Positions 19,826-30,089 of a stretch of 64,000 bases of DNA are shown piece after piece. The notes beneath the pieces were generated by a model, which worked only from the letters and a program-made list of their open reading frames with translations, was not told the DNA's origin and ran no database searches. A program made the translations under genes and the position numbers. How positions within the stretch are numbered: position 1 is the stretch's first letter; each line of letters starts with the position of its first letter. Source of the stretch: Pseudoduganella violaceinigra DSM 15887 (GTDB lineage Bacteria; Pseudomonadota; Gammaproteobacteria; Burkholderiales; Burkholderiaceae_D); contig NZ_KE384358.1 of the NCBI RefSeq assembly GCF_000425385.1, positions 1 to 64,000 on the forward strand, given 5' to 3'.

Positions 19826-20065
19826 TTAGGCCTTGACGTGTGCAGTTGCGTAGTCGATGGCTTGCTGCACGGTGGTGATCTTTTCAGCTTGTTCGTCTGG
19901 GATTTCCATTTCGAACTCGTCTTCCAGTGCCATTACCAGCTCAACGGTGTCGAGGGAATCGGCGCCCAGGTCGTCAACGAAGGACGATTCGTTCTTGATG
20001 TCTGCTTCGGCGACGCCCAGTTGTTCAGCGACGATTTTCTTAACGCGTTGTTCGATATCCGACAT
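19826..20065 (-). CDS. acpP: Acyl carrier protein
   Basis: The 79-residue, strongly acidic four-helix protein carries fatty acyl chains on a phosphopantetheine attached to the serine of the [15 protein letters not shown] motif. The sequence is typical of AcpP throughout. It is placed between fabG and fabF, the standard order, with a 143-base gap to fabG that may hold an extra promoter giving the high expression usual for ACP. Confidence 0.98.
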   Translation of the reverse strand: MSDIEQRVKKIVAEQLGVAEADIKNESSFVDDLGADSLDTVELVMALEDEFEMEIPDEQAEKITTVQQAIDYATAHVKA

Positions 20066-20208
20066 GTTATGGCTCCAATATGTTGTTACGGAAAGCGCGC
20101 ATTTTAGCAGGTTTGCGCGCCTATAAACTAATTTCGACGTTTGATTTGATCTACGTTGAAATCACTACTAAATGATGCGATCGTGCAGCATTATGCCGCA
20201 GAACCGTA

Positions 20209-20955
20209 TCAATTCATATACATCCCACCATTCACGTGCAGGGTGGTACCGGTAATATACGCGGCCGCTGGCGAGGCCAGGAAAACGACTGCTGCGGCAA
20301 TATCTTCCGGCTTGCCCAAACGGCCCAGCGGAATCTGGGACAGCAGGGCTGTATGCTGGTCTTCGCCCAGCGCCTTGGTCATATCGGTGTCGATAAAACC
20401 GGGGGCGACGCTGTTGACGGTAATGTTGCGGCTGCCGATTTCACGGGCCAGCGCGCGGGTCATGCCCTCGACACCGGCCTTGGCGGCAGCATAGTTCATC
20501 TGGCCGGGATTGCCGGCCGATGCCACCACGGAGGTGATATTAATGATACGCCCAGTCTTGGCCTTCATCATGCCGCGCAGGACCGCGCGCGACAAGCGCC
20601 CCACCGCCGACAGGTTGGTGGCGATCACGCTATCCCACTCCTCATCCTTCATGCGCATGGCCAGCTGGTCTTGCGTGATGCCCGCGTTGTTGACCAGGAT
20701 GCCGACGGCGCCAAAGGTTTTTGCGATATCGTCGATGATGGCAGCGCACTGCTCGGCATTGGTGACGTTGAGCACCATGCCCTTGCCTGCCTCCGCACCG
20801 ATTTCGGCCAGGTAGGCCGAGATGGCTTGCGCGCCGGCTTCGGTGGTGGCGGTGCCGATCACCTTGGCGCCCTGGCGCGCCAGTTCCTGGGCGATGGCCT
20901 TGCCGATGCCGCGCGAGGCGCCGGTCACCAGTGCAACTTGATTTGCGAGTGTCAT
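20209..20955 (-). CDS. fabG: 3-oxoacyl-[acyl-carrier-protein] reductase
   Basis: FabG reduces 3-oxoacyl-ACP with NADPH in the elongation cycle. The 248-residue short-chain dehydrogenase shows the nucleotide motif TGASRGIG, NNAG, the catalytic serine in INITSVVAS and Y-x3-K in NYAAAKAG. It starts 13 bases after the fabD stop. Confidence 0.97.
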   Translation of the reverse strand: MTLANQVALVTGASRGIGKAIAQELARQGAKVIGTATTEAGAQAISAYLAEIGAEAGKGMVLNVTNAEQCAAIIDDIAKTFGAVGILVNNAGITQDQLAMRMKDEEWDSVIATNLSAVGRLSRAVLRGMMKAKTGRIINITSVVASAGNPGQMNYAAAKAGVEGMTRALAREIGSRNITVNSVAPGFIDTDMTKALGEDQHTALLSQIPLGRLGKPEDIAAAVVFLASPAAAYITGTTLHVNGGMYMN

Positions 20956-20968
20956 TGTTTTCCTTCTT

Positions 20969-21910
20969 TTATTTCAGGGTGTCCAGCATGCGCTCGAGGG
21001 TGGCCTGGTCGTAGATGGCCTCGCCAACCAGCGTGCTGTCGATGCGCTTGGCCAGGCCCATCAGGACCTTGCCCGGACCGCATTCGACCACATTGGTGAT
21101 GCCGTCGGCGGCGACCTTCTGCATGGTTTCCACCCAGCGTACCGGGGAGGCGGCCTGGCGCACCAGCGCATCCTTGATCGATGCCGGGTCGTTCAACACG
21201 GCCACATCCACGTTGTTGATCAGCGGGATTTGCGGCGCGTTGAAATGGATCGATGCCATATAGTCGCGCAGGCGGTCCGAGGCCGGCTTGAGCAGCGTGC
21301 TGTGGAACGGCGCCGACACCGGCAGGCGCATGGCACGCTTGGCGCCCTTGGCCTTGGCGATTTCGCAGGCCTTGTCGACGGCAGCGGCATGGCCGGCCAC
21401 CACGACTTGCGCCGGCGCATTGTAGTTCACCGCTTCCACGACTTCGCCCGGCACGGCCGCTGCCGCTTCGGCGCAGGCAGCGCGCACATCCTCATCGGAC
21501 AGCCCCAGCATGACAGCCATGGTGCCCTGCCCGACCGGCACGGCTTCCTGCATGGCCTGCGCGCGGAAGCGCACCAGCGGCACGGCATCCTTGAAGGAAA
21601 TCACGCCGGCCGCCACCAGGGCCGAGTACTCGCCCAGCGAGTGGCCAGCCACCACGGTCGGCACCGGGCCGCCAGCGGCGATCCAGGCACGGTAAGCGGC
21701 CACAGCAGCGGTCAGCATGACCGGCTGGGTATTGGTGGTCAGGTCGAGCTCTTCCTTTGGACCTTCGGCAATCAGCTTGCCCAGGTCAAATTGCAAAGCA
21801 TCGGAAGCTTCGGCAAGGGTTTGCGCCACCACCGGATTGCCGGCAAAACCTTCCATCATGCCCACAGCCTGGGAACCCTGGCCTGGAAACACGAAAGCAA
21901 ATTTATTCAT
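20969..21910 (-). CDS. fabD: Malonyl CoA-acyl carrier protein transacylase
   Basis: FabD moves malonyl groups from CoA to ACP. The 313-residue protein has the nucleophile elbow GHSLGEYSALVAAG with the active serine, an Arg in VRFRAQAMQ, the QVVVAGH strand and the catalytic histidine in SAPFHSTLLKPA. It lies 44 bases after fabH. Confidence 0.97.
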   Translation of the reverse strand: MNKFAFVFPGQGSQAVGMMEGFAGNPVVAQTLAEASDALQFDLGKLIAEGPKEELDLTTNTQPVMLTAAVAAYRAWIAAGGPVPTVVAGHSLGEYSALVAAGVISFKDAVPLVRFRAQAMQEAVPVGQGTMAVMLGLSDEDVRAACAEAAAAVPGEVVEAVNYNAPAQVVVAGHAAAVDKACEIAKAKGAKRAMRLPVSAPFHSTLLKPASDRLRDYMASIHFNAPQIPLINNVDVAVLNDPASIKDALVRQAASPVRWVETMQKVAADGITNVVECGPGKVLMGLAKRIDSTLVGEAIYDQATLERMLDTLK

Positions 21911-21954
21911 CGTTCAACCTTTAGACTTCTTATTCTAAAAAGGACTGCATTTTA

Positions 21955-22941
21955 TTACATTCGGGCTAGTACAGCACCCCAGGTGAAGCCACCGCCGACA
22001 CCTTCCATCATCACCACATCGCCCTGCTTCACACGGCCATCGCGCACAGCGACATCCAGCGCCAGCGGAATCGACGCGGCCGAGGTGTTGCCATGCTGGT
22101 CCACCGTTACCACCATTTTCTCCGGCGCCATGCCCAGCTTCTTCGCCGTGCCGTTCATGATGCGGATATTGGCCTGGTGCGGAATCAGCCAGTCGATCTG
22201 GTCCGCCGTCATGCCCGCATGGCCCAGCGCCTCGTAGGCCACCTTCTCCAGCACCGACACCGCCAGCTTGAACACCGCCTGGCCGTCCATATACAGGAAG
22301 GCGCTGCCCGCGATCGCCCCGTTGGAGACGGCGCCCGGCACGCGCAGCACGTCCGAGTGACGGCCATCCGCATGCAGCTTGCACGCCAGGATACCCGGCT
22401 CTTGCGACGCGCTCATGACAACCGCACCGGCGCCATCACCGAACAGCACGCAGGTGGTGCGGTCTTCGAAATTGAGAATGCGCGAAAAGACTTCGGCGCC
22501 GATCACCAGCACGTTTTTGTGCATGCCGGATTTGATGAAGCTGTCCGCCGTCGACACCGCGTACACGAAACCGCTGCACACCGCCTGCACATCCACTGCC
22601 GCGCAGGTATTGGTCATGCCCAGCTTTTTCTGCACGATGCAGGCCGTGCTCGGGAAGCTGCCGTAGAAATCGGGCGTGGAACTGGCAACGATGATCAGGT
22701 CGATATCGTCCGGCTGCATGCCGGCCATGTCCAGTGCGCGCCGGGCAGCGATCACACCGAGGTCGGACGAAGCCTGCTCCGGCTCCGCGTAGTGACGGGC
22801 GGAGATGCCGCTGCGCGACACGATCCACTCGTCGGAAGTTTCGATACCCTTGGCCGCCAGCTGGGCGGCCAGTTCATGGTTGGTGACGCGTTTCTCAGGC
22901 AGGTAGCTGCCCGTGCCTACGATCTTGCTGTACAGGGTCAT
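21955..22941 (-). CDS. fabH: 3-oxoacyl-[acyl-carrier-protein] synthase III
   Basis: FabH starts fatty-acid synthesis by condensing acetyl-CoA with malonyl-ACP. The 328-residue protein starts [18 protein letters not shown], has the active cysteine in [13 protein letters not shown], the His in [11 protein letters not shown] and the Asn in DQHGNTSAA. Its start lies 47 bases inside the 3' end of plsX. Confidence 0.97.
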   Translation of the reverse strand: MTLYSKIVGTGSYLPEKRVTNHELAAQLAAKGIETSDEWIVSRSGISARHYAEPEQASSDLGVIAARRALDMAGMQPDDIDLIIVASSTPDFYGSFPSTACIVQKKLGMTNTCAAVDVQAVCSGFVYAVSTADSFIKSGMHKNVLVIGAEVFSRILNFEDRTTCVLFGDGAGAVVMSASQEPGILACKLHADGRHSDVLRVPGAVSNGAIAGSAFLYMDGQAVFKLAVSVLEKVAYEALGHAGMTADQIDWLIPHQANIRIMNGTAKKLGMAPEKMVVTVDQHGNTSAASIPLALDVAVRDGRVKQGDVVMMEGVGGGFTWGAVLARM

Positions 22942-23995
22942 GCGTGTCTCTCGTTTCGGTTGGCGGCTCTTCTTGTGGCATCAGTTCGGCGATCATTGCC
23001 GACAAATGCTCTTGTACGTCGTTTTTTGCCGCATCATATGCACGTCGGATAGCCCATTCATAGGCCTCCGCCTCCGCCCCGCCATGGCTCTTGAACACCA
23101 GGCCGCGCAGGCCCAGCAGGCCAGCGCCGTTATAGCGGGCCGGATTCAGGCGATTGCCGATCTGTTTCAGCGCCGAGCGCGCAATCAATGCGCCCAGCAT
23201 GGTGATCGGATTACGCTTGAATTCGGTTGTCAGCACCGTCTTCACGAAACGCGCCAGGCCTTCAATTGCCTTCAGCGTCACGTTGCCGACGAAGCCATCG
23301 CACACTACCACGTCGGTAGTGCCTTTGAAAATATCGTTGCCTTCCACATTGCCGTGGAAATTCAGGGCGCCGCGCGCATGGTCCGCCTTCAGCAGCTCCG
23401 CCGTGGCCTTGACCACTTCATTGCCCTTGATGTCCTCGGTACCCACGTTCAGCAAGCCGATGGTCGGCCGCGCGATGCCTTCCGAGGCCTGGCACAGCAC
23501 ATAGCCCATGATGGCGAACTGGTGCAGGTGGTGCGGCTCGCAATCGACGTTCGCCCCCAGGTCCAGCACATAGGTGGGGCCGTTATTCTGGTTTGGCAAA
23601 ATGCTGCAGATGGCCGGGCGGTCGACGCCGGGCATGGTCTTCAGCACATAGCGGGACACGGCCATCAGCGCCGCGGTATTGCCGGCGGAAACGCAGGCGG
23701 CAGCCTTGCCCTCTTTAACTTGTTCAATGGCCACGCGCATCGACGAATCCTTCTTGCGGCGCAAGGCGACCTCGAGCGGGTCATCCATGGTGACCTGTTC
23801 GGAAGCGTGAAGGATAGAGAGGCGCGGCTCGGAATCAGCGTGATGCTTCTTCAGCTCGGCACGGAGAACGTCTTCCAGGCCAACAAGGATCAGCTCGGCG
23901 TTCGGTTCGTGCTTGAGGAAGGAGATTGCTGCGGGAATCGTGACTGAGGGGCCGTGATCGCCACCCATGCAGTCGATAGAGATTTTAATTGTCAT
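22895..23995 (-). CDS. plsX: Phosphate acyltransferase PlsX
   Basis: PlsX converts acyl-ACP to acyl phosphate for phospholipid synthesis. The 366-residue protein opens with [20 protein letters not shown], and contains [10 protein letters not shown] and [26 protein letters not shown]-type segments that define the family. The ATG at 23995 fits the family; a TTG four codons upstream is less likely. About 15 C-terminal residues are encoded over the start of fabH, so the tail ([13 protein letters not shown]) is probably not conserved. Confidence 0.96.
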   Translation of the reverse strand: MTIKISIDCMGGDHGPSVTIPAAISFLKHEPNAELILVGLEDVLRAELKKHHADSEPRLSILHASEQVTMDDPLEVALRRKKDSSMRVAIEQVKEGKAAACVSAGNTAALMAVSRYVLKTMPGVDRPAICSILPNQNNGPTYVLDLGANVDCEPHHLHQFAIMGYVLCQASEGIARPTIGLLNVGTEDIKGNEVVKATAELLKADHARGALNFHGNVEGNDIFKGTTDVVVCDGFVGNVTLKAIEGLARFVKTVLTTEFKRNPITMLGALIARSALKQIGNRLNPARYNGAGLLGLRGLVFKSHGGAEAEAYEWAIRRAYDAAKNDVQEHLSAMIAELMPQEEPPTETRDTHDPVQQDRRHGQLPA

Positions 23996-24081
23996 TGTAT
24001 AACCCAAAGAAAAAGCGGCGCGACGTCAGAAAATCCTGCGTAGCACCGCTTTGTCTTGTAGCCGAAGGCAAAAAACGTCGA

Positions 24082-24264
24082 TTACTCGTCGTTCTTGGTC
24101 TTCAGCACTTTGCGACCACGATAGAAGCCGTTAGGCGAAATGTGGTGACGCAGGTGGGTTTCACCGGTGGTTGGCTCAACGGCCAGGTTCGGTGCTACCA
24201 GAAAATCGTGCGAACGGTGCATGCCGCGCTTCGACGGGGATTTCTTGTTCTGTTGAACAGCCAT
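24082..24264 (-). CDS. rpmF: Large ribosomal subunit protein bL32
   Basis: The 60-residue basic protein has the L32 pattern [19 protein letters not shown] followed by [20 protein letters not shown]. It lies between yceD and plsX, the widely conserved order. The cysteines of zinc-binding L32 forms are absent, as in most proteobacteria. Confidence 0.97.
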   Translation of the reverse strand: MAVQQNKKSPSKRGMHRSHDFLVAPNLAVEPTTGETHLRHHISPNGFYRGRKVLKTKNDE

Positions 24265-24398
24265 GATGACTCCTAATACTAAAGTTCTAAGATTTTAACA
24301 CATCCGATGCGCAAAAACATGCGTATCGAGCTTTCTACTTCCATGCCAAACTCGATTACTGCACGCGTTTTGACACGTTCTTTGCTACTACAAACTGA

Positions 24399-24896
24399 TT
24401 AATTCGTTTTCAGGCCCTTCAGGCCTGCGAAGGGCGATGCCTTCTCATTCTTCGCAGCGTCGACCAGCGAGGTGTCGGGACATTCCCCGTGCTTCGGCGC
24501 TTGCGGCAAGGCCAGCAGGGCCTCATCTTCCACCAGGTCCATGAGATTCATGGAGCGCGCACCGACGATCACGTCAATGCTTTCATCATCAATGATTGCC
24601 TCGATCTCGTCCGCATCCGCATCATCCTTGCCGAGCAGGAGGAAGGTCGACGAATCGATTTCGTATTCAAACGGGGTCAGGCAGCGCTGGCACACCAGCT
24701 GCACCTTGCCGGCAACGACCAAGCGCATCTGCGGATAACCGTGTTTACTGGAACCGCCCTCCACTTTCCAGGCCACCTCACCGGAAGTGTTAGCGCATTC
24801 CTTGCCAAGCCGGGTCATTTCAGCGACGGGAGTTCCCCCTTCTTTGCTGCTGTTGGTACGACAAAATTCAAAGGCGTCGATCTCAAAAGCATTCAT
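24399..24896 (-). CDS. yceD: YceD/DUF177 family protein, 23S rRNA accumulation factor
   Basis: The 165-residue protein has the DUF177 core with the CQRCLTPFEYEI motif, then an acidic stretch (DDADADEIEAIIDDESIDV) and the VEDEALLALPQAPKH motif. E. coli YceD is needed for normal 23S rRNA levels. The yceD-rpmF pair is conserved across bacteria and plants. It is transcribed divergently from the Maf gene, with a 117-base spacer that should hold both promoters. Confidence 0.9.
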   Translation of the reverse strand: MNAFEIDAFEFCRTNSSKEGGTPVAEMTRLGKECANTSGEVAWKVEGGSSKHGYPQMRLVVAGKVQLVCQRCLTPFEYEIDSSTFLLLGKDDADADEIEAIIDDESIDVIVGARSMNLMDLVEDEALLALPQAPKHGECPDTSLVDAAKNEKASPFAGLKGLKTN

Positions 24897-25013
24897 TGGC
24901 TAAAATTTCCCTCGAAAACCTGCGATAATAACAGGATTTTCCGCGCCGCGTCAAAGACTTGCGAGATTATTCGCACTTTTTCGACGGCGCAGAAAGCATA
25001 TAACATTTCCCAG

Positions 25014-25652
25014 ATGAAAACAACCAACATCATCCTCGCCTCCAGCTCGGCCTATCGCCGCGAGCTCTTGTCGCGCTTGCAACTCCCCTTCGCGGTCGAC
25101 GTGCCGGATATCGATGAAAGCCCGCTGCCAGGCGAAAGCCCCGCCGCCACCGCCCTGCGCCTGGCGCGGGAAAAGGCTGCCGCCGTGGCCGCCCGGCACC
25201 CGGACGCCCTGGTCATCGGCTCCGACCAGGTCGCCACCCTCGACGAGGAACAGATCGGCAAGCCGGGCAACCATGCCAACGCCCTCGCCCAGCTCCAGAA
25301 AATGCGCGGCCGCGAAGTGGTGTTCCATACAGCGCTATGCCTGTGGGATGGTCGCAACAACACGCACCAGCTCGAAGATATTCAGACCGTGGTCAAGTTC
25401 CGCGACCTATCGGATGCCGAGCTCGATGCCTACCTGCGCATCGAACAGCCCTATGATTGTGCGGGCAGCGCGAAAAATGAGGCGCTGGGGATCGCAATCC
25501 TCGAGCGGATCGACTCCAGCGACCCGACTGCGCTGACCGGCCTGCCGTTGATTGCGCTCACCAGCATGCTGCGCGCCGCGGGCGTAGGCTTTTTCCCATC
25601 GGCAAGCCGGCCAAGCACAACACCAGCAAACCCTGATCAATCGGGTGTCTGA
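25014..25652 (+). CDS. Maf-family nucleotide pyrophosphatase (YceF type)
   Basis: Maf proteins hydrolyse modified nucleoside triphosphates; the YceF branch, next to yceD-rpmF, prefers 7-methyl-GTP. The 212-residue protein has LASSSAYRRELLSRLQLPF with the conserved S-S/R motif, the KAAAVAARHPDALVIGSDQV strand with the catalytic Asp, and YDCAGSAKNEALGI. The frame is open far upstream but the homology starts at the ATG at 25014. The last 20 or so residues (SASRPSTTPANPDQSGV) look like read-through: the gene ends with a TGA supplied by a palindromic repeat. Confidence 0.9.
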   Translation: MKTTNIILASSSAYRRELLSRLQLPFAVDVPDIDESPLPGESPAATALRLAREKAAAVAARHPDALVIGSDQVATLDEEQIGKPGNHANALAQLQKMRGREVVFHTALCLWDGRNNTHQLEDIQTVVKFRDLSDAELDAYLRIEQPYDCAGSAKNEALGIAILERIDSSDPTALTGLPLIALTSMLRAAGVGFFPSASRPSTTPANPDQSGV

Positions 25653-25672
25653 CCCTGCGGGTCTGACACCGG
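25643..25672. repeat. Palindromic element at the 3' end of the Maf gene
   Basis: GGTGTCTGACCC-TGC-GGGTCTGACACC is an imperfect hairpin with one central mismatch pair per arm. It carries the same GTCTGAC(CC) core as the elements at 10154, 30771 and 54790. The stop codon of the Maf gene falls inside its left arm. Confidence 0.7.
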
Positions 25673-25691
25673 TTTACCGGTTTAAAAAAAT

Positions 25692-26417
25692 ATGAACGGC
25701 ACCCTCTACCTCATCCCCAACACCCTCGGCCCCACCGACTCCCTGGACCAGGTCATCCCCCAGCACGTGCAGCAGCTGACCTCGCAGCTCGGCCACTTCG
25801 TCGCCGAAAACGCCAAGACCGCGCGCGCCTTCCTGAAACAGGTCGGCACCGCCAAGCCCATCCAGGAAATCGCGATCGCCGAACTGAATATCAACACCCC
25901 GGCGCAAGCCCTGCAAGCCCTGCTCGAGCCGCTGAAAGCCGGCCACGACGTTGGTCTGCTATCCGAAGCCGGCGTCCCGGCCGTCGCCGACCCCGGCGCC
26001 GACCTGGTCCGCCTGGCGCATGCCAACAACATCCCGGTACGCCCCCTGGTCGGCCCGTCCTCCATCCTGATGTCCGTCATGGCCAGCGGCCTGAACGGCC
26101 AAAGCTTCGCCTTCAACGGCTACCTGCCGACGGACGCCGCACAACGGGCCAAACGCCTGAAAGAGCTGGAAACCCGCTCGCGCCAGGAAAAGCAGACGCA
26201 GCTGTTCATCGAAACGCCTTACCGCAACGCTGCCATGCTGGAAGCACTGGTCGGCGCATGCAGCGGCAACACGCTGATCTGCGTGGCCACCGACATCAGC
26301 CTGCCAACGGAAACGATCCGCACCCGGACGGGCGCGCAATGGAAAAGCCAGCTCGACTCCGGCCAGGCGCCGGATTTCCACAAGAAGCCTACCGTCTTCC
26401 TGCTACTGGCTCATTGA
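25692..26417 (+). CDS. RsmI-like tetrapyrrole-methylase-fold SAM methyltransferase
   Basis: The 241-residue protein resembles RsmI, which 2'-O-methylates C1402 of 16S rRNA. It has LYLIPNTLGP in place of the usual Gly-rich LYVVATPIGN, a SEAGVPAVADPGADLVRLAH motif and VRPLVGPSSILMSVMASGLNGQSFAF, then a LFIETPYRN segment. It is shorter than RsmI by about 45 residues and lacks the C-terminal domain. The altered N-terminal motif marks the second, less studied branch of this family. It ends tail to tail with the EAL/HDOD gene, overlapping by seven bases. Confidence 0.85.
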   Translation: MNGTLYLIPNTLGPTDSLDQVIPQHVQQLTSQLGHFVAENAKTARAFLKQVGTAKPIQEIAIAELNINTPAQALQALLEPLKAGHDVGLLSEAGVPAVADPGADLVRLAHANNIPVRPLVGPSSILMSVMASGLNGQSFAFNGYLPTDAAQRAKRLKELETRSRQEKQTQLFIETPYRNAAMLEALVGACSGNTLICVATDISLPTETIRTRTGAQWKSQLDSGQAPDFHKKPTVFLLLAH

Positions 26418-27703
26418 ACTGCGTGGGCGTACTCATTCACCCAGTCGTAGGCCTCGCGCTGTAGCGCATACAGCGCCGAAGGCGGCAGGTCTAGCTTGTG
26501 CAGGATGCCGGTCAGCTCCAGCCCCTCCTGCGCCCGCTCGATCAGCTCGATCAGGCGCAAGGCGTCGCCCAGCTCGCCTTCGCGGTGCAGCAGCGCATCG
26601 CGCACCTCGTCCAGGACGTTGACGCTGTCGAGAATCTCGCCCATGCGCACGGAAAACAGCGCATCCATCAGCGACATGATGCCGACCGTGAAGCCGACAT
26701 CGGCCGCCACCTTCTCGGACGGGCGGACATGCCCCATCACCAGCTCCATGGTCTTGCCGCGGGTGGTCGCCATCTGCAGCAGCGGCGAATCGAATTCCGC
26801 CCCCTTCACATACAGCAGGATCTGCAGCCAGCGCTGCAACTGCCGCCGCCCCAGCACAATCAGCGCATGCCCGACCGAATTGATGCGGAAGCGCGCGCCC
26901 ACGGACGGGGTATTCACCAGACGCAACAGATTCAAGGAAATCAGGGGATCATGCTTGACGCTGCGCTCAACCTCGCGCTGATCGGCATCGCGGTTCAGCA
27001 AATCCAGCAAATGCATGATGGACAGCTGCGACGGCGTGATTTTCTTCCCGCTCAAGACCACCGGGCGCGCGAAATAATAGCCCTGGAAATACTCGAAGCC
27101 CAGGTCCATGCACTCGCGGAATTCCTCGACCGTTTCGACTTTCTCGGCCAGCAGCTTCTGGTTCGGATTGCGCAAGCTGCGCGTCAGCGCCGGCAGCTGG
27201 CCGGGCTCGATCTGCTTGATATCGACCTTGATCACATCCATCAGCGGACGCAAGGCCGTCACCGCTTCGTTCTCGCAGGCCACATCGTCCAGTGCGAACT
27301 TATAGCCCGCCTGCTTCAATTCCTGCACGCGCCTCAGCACATCGGGAGTCGGCTCCACCGACTCCAGCACCTCGAGGATGACCTTATCGTTCGGCAGGAA
27401 GTGAATGAAATCGCTCATCAGCCCCGTCGTATCGACATTGACGAAGGCCAGTTGGTCGCCGACAACCTGCTCCATGCCCAGCTCGGAGGCATGGGCAATC
27501 ACGGAAGCGGTGGCTTGGGTGCCATCCGTCACACAGGCTTCGTGGACCTCGGCATTTCGGTACAAAAGCTCGTAGGCCACGAGCCGTTGGCTGCGATTGA
27601 GGATAGGTTGCCTTGCCAAAAAGAATTGATTGGCATACGGCATTGGGAGCTGCACTTCACTTTCCACCACGGCTGTCATGGGTTTCCCCATTGCTAAACT
27701 CAT
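26411..27703 (-). CDS. EAL and HDOD domain signalling protein with degenerate EAL motifs
   Basis: The 430-residue protein has an EAL-type phosphodiesterase fold (about 28-220) followed by an HDOD domain (about 225-420). The EAL signature reads YELLYR, the usual DDFGTG is DDVACE, and ELTE is EVLE, while VDIKQI and LAEKVET are kept. This combination suggests loss of c-di-GMP hydrolysis and a role in binding or protein interaction, as in the YuxH-like group. The HDOD part lacks metal-binding histidines by design of the family. The start could also be 27679, where GGGG precedes an ATG. Confidence 0.85.
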   Translation of the reverse strand: MSLAMGKPMTAVVESEVQLPMPYANQFFLARQPILNRSQRLVAYELLYRNAEVHEACVTDGTQATASVIAHASELGMEQVVGDQLAFVNVDTTGLMSDFIHFLPNDKVILEVLESVEPTPDVLRRVQELKQAGYKFALDDVACENEAVTALRPLMDVIKVDIKQIEPGQLPALTRSLRNPNQKLLAEKVETVEEFRECMDLGFEYFQGYYFARPVVLSGKKITPSQLSIMHLLDLLNRDADQREVERSVKHDPLISLNLLRLVNTPSVGARFRINSVGHALIVLGRRQLQRWLQILLYVKGAEFDSPLLQMATTRGKTMELVMGHVRPSEKVAADVGFTVGIMSLMDALFSVRMGEILDSVNVLDEVRDALLHREGELGDALRLIELIERAQEGLELTGILHKLDLPPSALYALQREAYDWVNEYAHAVQ

Positions 27704-27745
27704 GGTTACTAGACTATACCTGTTTGTGCAGTCCTGACAACATTT

Positions 27746-28666
27746 TTATGCCGTGCGGGGCGAAGCTTTCTTCGCTGTGGTCGCTTCGCCACTCTCCAGC
27801 GTAAACTGGGCGCCCGCATCGCGGCCCAGCACCTGCACCAGGTAAGGCATCACCTGGCGCAGCATCGGCTCCAGCGTGTACGGTGGGTTCAGCAGGAACA
27901 TGCCGCTCGTGTGCAAGGCGATACCGTCCGGGGTCGGGCTGCTGATGCAAAGCGTCACGTTGAGCCAGCTCTTGGCCGGCAAATGCTTCAGGCGCTCCGC
28001 GAAATTGCGCGCTTCAATACGCTGCAGCACCGGATACCAGACCGCATACGTGCCGGTCGGGAAGCGCTTCAGCGCATCGTTCAGCATATCCGTGACCTTC
28101 TTGTAATCCTGCTTGTCCTCGTACGGCGGATCGCACAGGACAAGGCCGCGGCGCGAAGGCGGCGGCAACAGCGTTTTCACGCCGAAGAAGCCGTCGGCCT
28201 TGTTGACGATCACGCGCTTGCCGCGCGCGGTCGGACGGCGGCCATTGGCAGCCTGATGCTGCTCCAGCTTATGGAAATTATCGGCCAGGATCTTGGCATC
28301 GGACGGATGCAATTCGAACAGGCGCAGGCGATCTTCCTCGCGCGCCACGATTTCGGCGCAATACGGCGAACCCGGATAGAAGCGCAGCTTGCCGCTCGGA
28401 TTCAAATCCTTGATCAGCTTGACGTACTCGGCCAGGGGCGCGGGCAGGTCATCGCGCTCCCACAGTGGACCGATGCCCGTTTCAAATTCAGCGGTCTTGG
28501 TCGCTTGCGCGCTATCCAGCGAATAAACGCCGGCGCCGGCATGGGTGTCGATATAGGTGTACGCGACGTCCTTCTGGTTCAGGTATTCGAGGACCTGGAC
28601 CAGGACAAAGTGCTTGAGAACGTCGGCATGATTGCCGGCATGGTATGCGTGGCGGTAACTGAACAT
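27746..28666 (-). CDS. rlmJ: 23S rRNA (adenine(2030)-N(6))-methyltransferase
   Basis: RlmJ methylates A2030 of 23S rRNA. The 306-residue protein begins FSYRHAYHAGNHADVLKH, the family signature, and has the SAM site YIDTHAGAGVYSL and the catalytic DPPY motif in VLCDPPYEDKQDY. A C-terminal Lys-rich tail (TTAKKASPRTA) is extra. It is a single gene between the EAL/HDOD gene and aceA. Confidence 0.95.
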   Translation of the reverse strand: MFSYRHAYHAGNHADVLKHFVLVQVLEYLNQKDVAYTYIDTHAGAGVYSLDSAQATKTAEFETGIGPLWERDDLPAPLAEYVKLIKDLNPSGKLRFYPGSPYCAEIVAREEDRLRLFELHPSDAKILADNFHKLEQHQAANGRRPTARGKRVIVNKADGFFGVKTLLPPPSRRGLVLCDPPYEDKQDYKKVTDMLNDALKRFPTGTYAVWYPVLQRIEARNFAERLKHLPAKSWLNVTLCISSPTPDGIALHTSGMFLLNPPYTLEPMLRQVMPYLVQVLGRDAGAQFTLESGEATTAKKASPRTA

Positions 28667-28715
28667 GAATAAGGCAGATTATTGAATCAATCTGCCATTA
28701 TCTCATGCGGAAGGC

Positions 28716-30011
28716 TCAAGCGACCTTCTTCGCATCGAAGAACTGCGCATCCTCGGTCGCGCAATGCAAGGCCGTGGTGGAACGCTGGCCCTGCTGGATC
28801 GCCTGGGTCACGGCATCGAAATACGCGGTACCCACCTCGCGCTGGTGCTTCACCGCCGTAAAGCCGCGCTCCGCCGCCGCGAATTCAGCCTCCTGCAACT
28901 CCACAAACGCCGACATCTGGCGGCGCGCATAGCCATGCGCCAGGCTGAACATGCCGTAATTGAGCGAATGGAAACCCGCCAGCGTGATGAACTGGAACTT
29001 ATACCCCATCGCACCAAGCTCCTTCTGGAAGCGGGCGATGGTCGCATCGTCCAGGTTTTTCTTCCAATTGAACGAAGGCGAGCAGTTATACGCCAGCATC
29101 TTGCCTGGGAACCTGGCGTGCACCGCCTCGGCAAAGGCCTTGGCGAACGCCAGGTCCGGCTTGCCGGTCTCGCACCACACCAGGTCGGCGTATGGCGCAT
29201 ACGCCAAGGCGCGTGCGACGGACTGTTCCAGGCCATTGCGCACCTTATAGAATCCCTCCACGGTACGCTCGCCGGTGCAGAAAGGCTTATCGTTATCATC
29301 GATATCGGACGTCAGCAGATCGGCCGCCTCCGCATCGGTACGGGCAATCACCAGGGTCGGCGTGCCCATCACATCGGCAGCCAGGCGTGCCGCCGTCAGC
29401 TTTTCGACTGCCTCACGGGTCGGCACCAGGACCTTGCCGCCCATATGGCCGCACTTCTTCACGGAAGCCAGCTGGTCCTCAAAGTGCACACCGGCAGCGC
29501 CCGCCTCGATCATGGCCTTCATCAACTCGAAGGCATGCACGCCGCCGAAGCCGGCCTCCGCATCGGCCACGATCGGCGCGAAATAATCGATCTCGTCCCG
29601 CCCCTCGGACCACTGGATCTGGTCAGCGCGCTGAAAGGTGTTATTGATGCTGCGCACCACCATCGGCACCGAGTTCGCCGGATACAGTGACTGGTCGGGA
29701 TACATCTCGCCCGCCAGATTGGCATCGCTGGCCACCTGCCAGCCGGACAGGTAAATCGCCTTCAAACCCGCCTTCACCTGCTGCATCGCCTGGTTGCCGG
29801 TCAAGGCACCGAGTGCGTTGACGAAAGGCGCCGTATTCAACAGCCGCCACAATTTCTCAGCGCCGCGCTGGGCAAGCGTATGTTGCACCACCAGCGAACC
29901 GCGCAAGCGCACCACGTCCTCGGCGGAATAAGCGCGGCGCACGCCAATCCAGCGAGGATTGGTATCCCAATCGTGTTGCAGGGCTGCGATTTGCTCGGCG
30001 CGGCTTGCCAT
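28716..30011 (-). CDS. aceA: Isocitrate lyase
   Basis: AceA splits isocitrate into succinate and glyoxylate for growth on acetate or fatty acids. The 431-residue protein has the [13 protein letters not shown] catalytic signature with the active cysteine, and [14 protein letters not shown] and SCSPSFNW-like ([10 protein letters not shown]) motifs. A GGGAG ribosome site precedes the ATG. Malate synthase is not in the window. The upstream region holds a perfect 14-bp palindrome that may be an operator. Confidence 0.97.
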   Translation of the reverse strand: MASRAEQIAALQHDWDTNPRWIGVRRAYSAEDVVRLRGSLVVQHTLAQRGAEKLWRLLNTAPFVNALGALTGNQAMQQVKAGLKAIYLSGWQVASDANLAGEMYPDQSLYPANSVPMVVRSINNTFQRADQIQWSEGRDEIDYFAPIVADAEAGFGGVHAFELMKAMIEAGAAGVHFEDQLASVKKCGHMGGKVLVPTREAVEKLTAARLAADVMGTPTLVIARTDAEAADLLTSDIDDNDKPFCTGERTVEGFYKVRNGLEQSVARALAYAPYADLVWCETGKPDLAFAKAFAEAVHARFPGKMLAYNCSPSFNWKKNLDDATIARFQKELGAMGYKFQFITLAGFHSLNYGMFSLAHGYARRQMSAFVELQEAEFAAAERGFTAVKHQREVGTAYFDAVTQAIQQGQRSTTALHCATEDAQFFDAKKVA

Positions 30012-30089
30012 GATTTTTCTCCCAAGAAGATGCTCTAAAAACGAAATCCTATGGAGCTATCTTAGGCGCAATTTTTCAGTGCAATAATT

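Noticed and set aside
24489-25013. N-terminal extension of the Maf frame
   Set aside because: It overlaps yceD on the other strand and family homology begins at the ATG at 25014.
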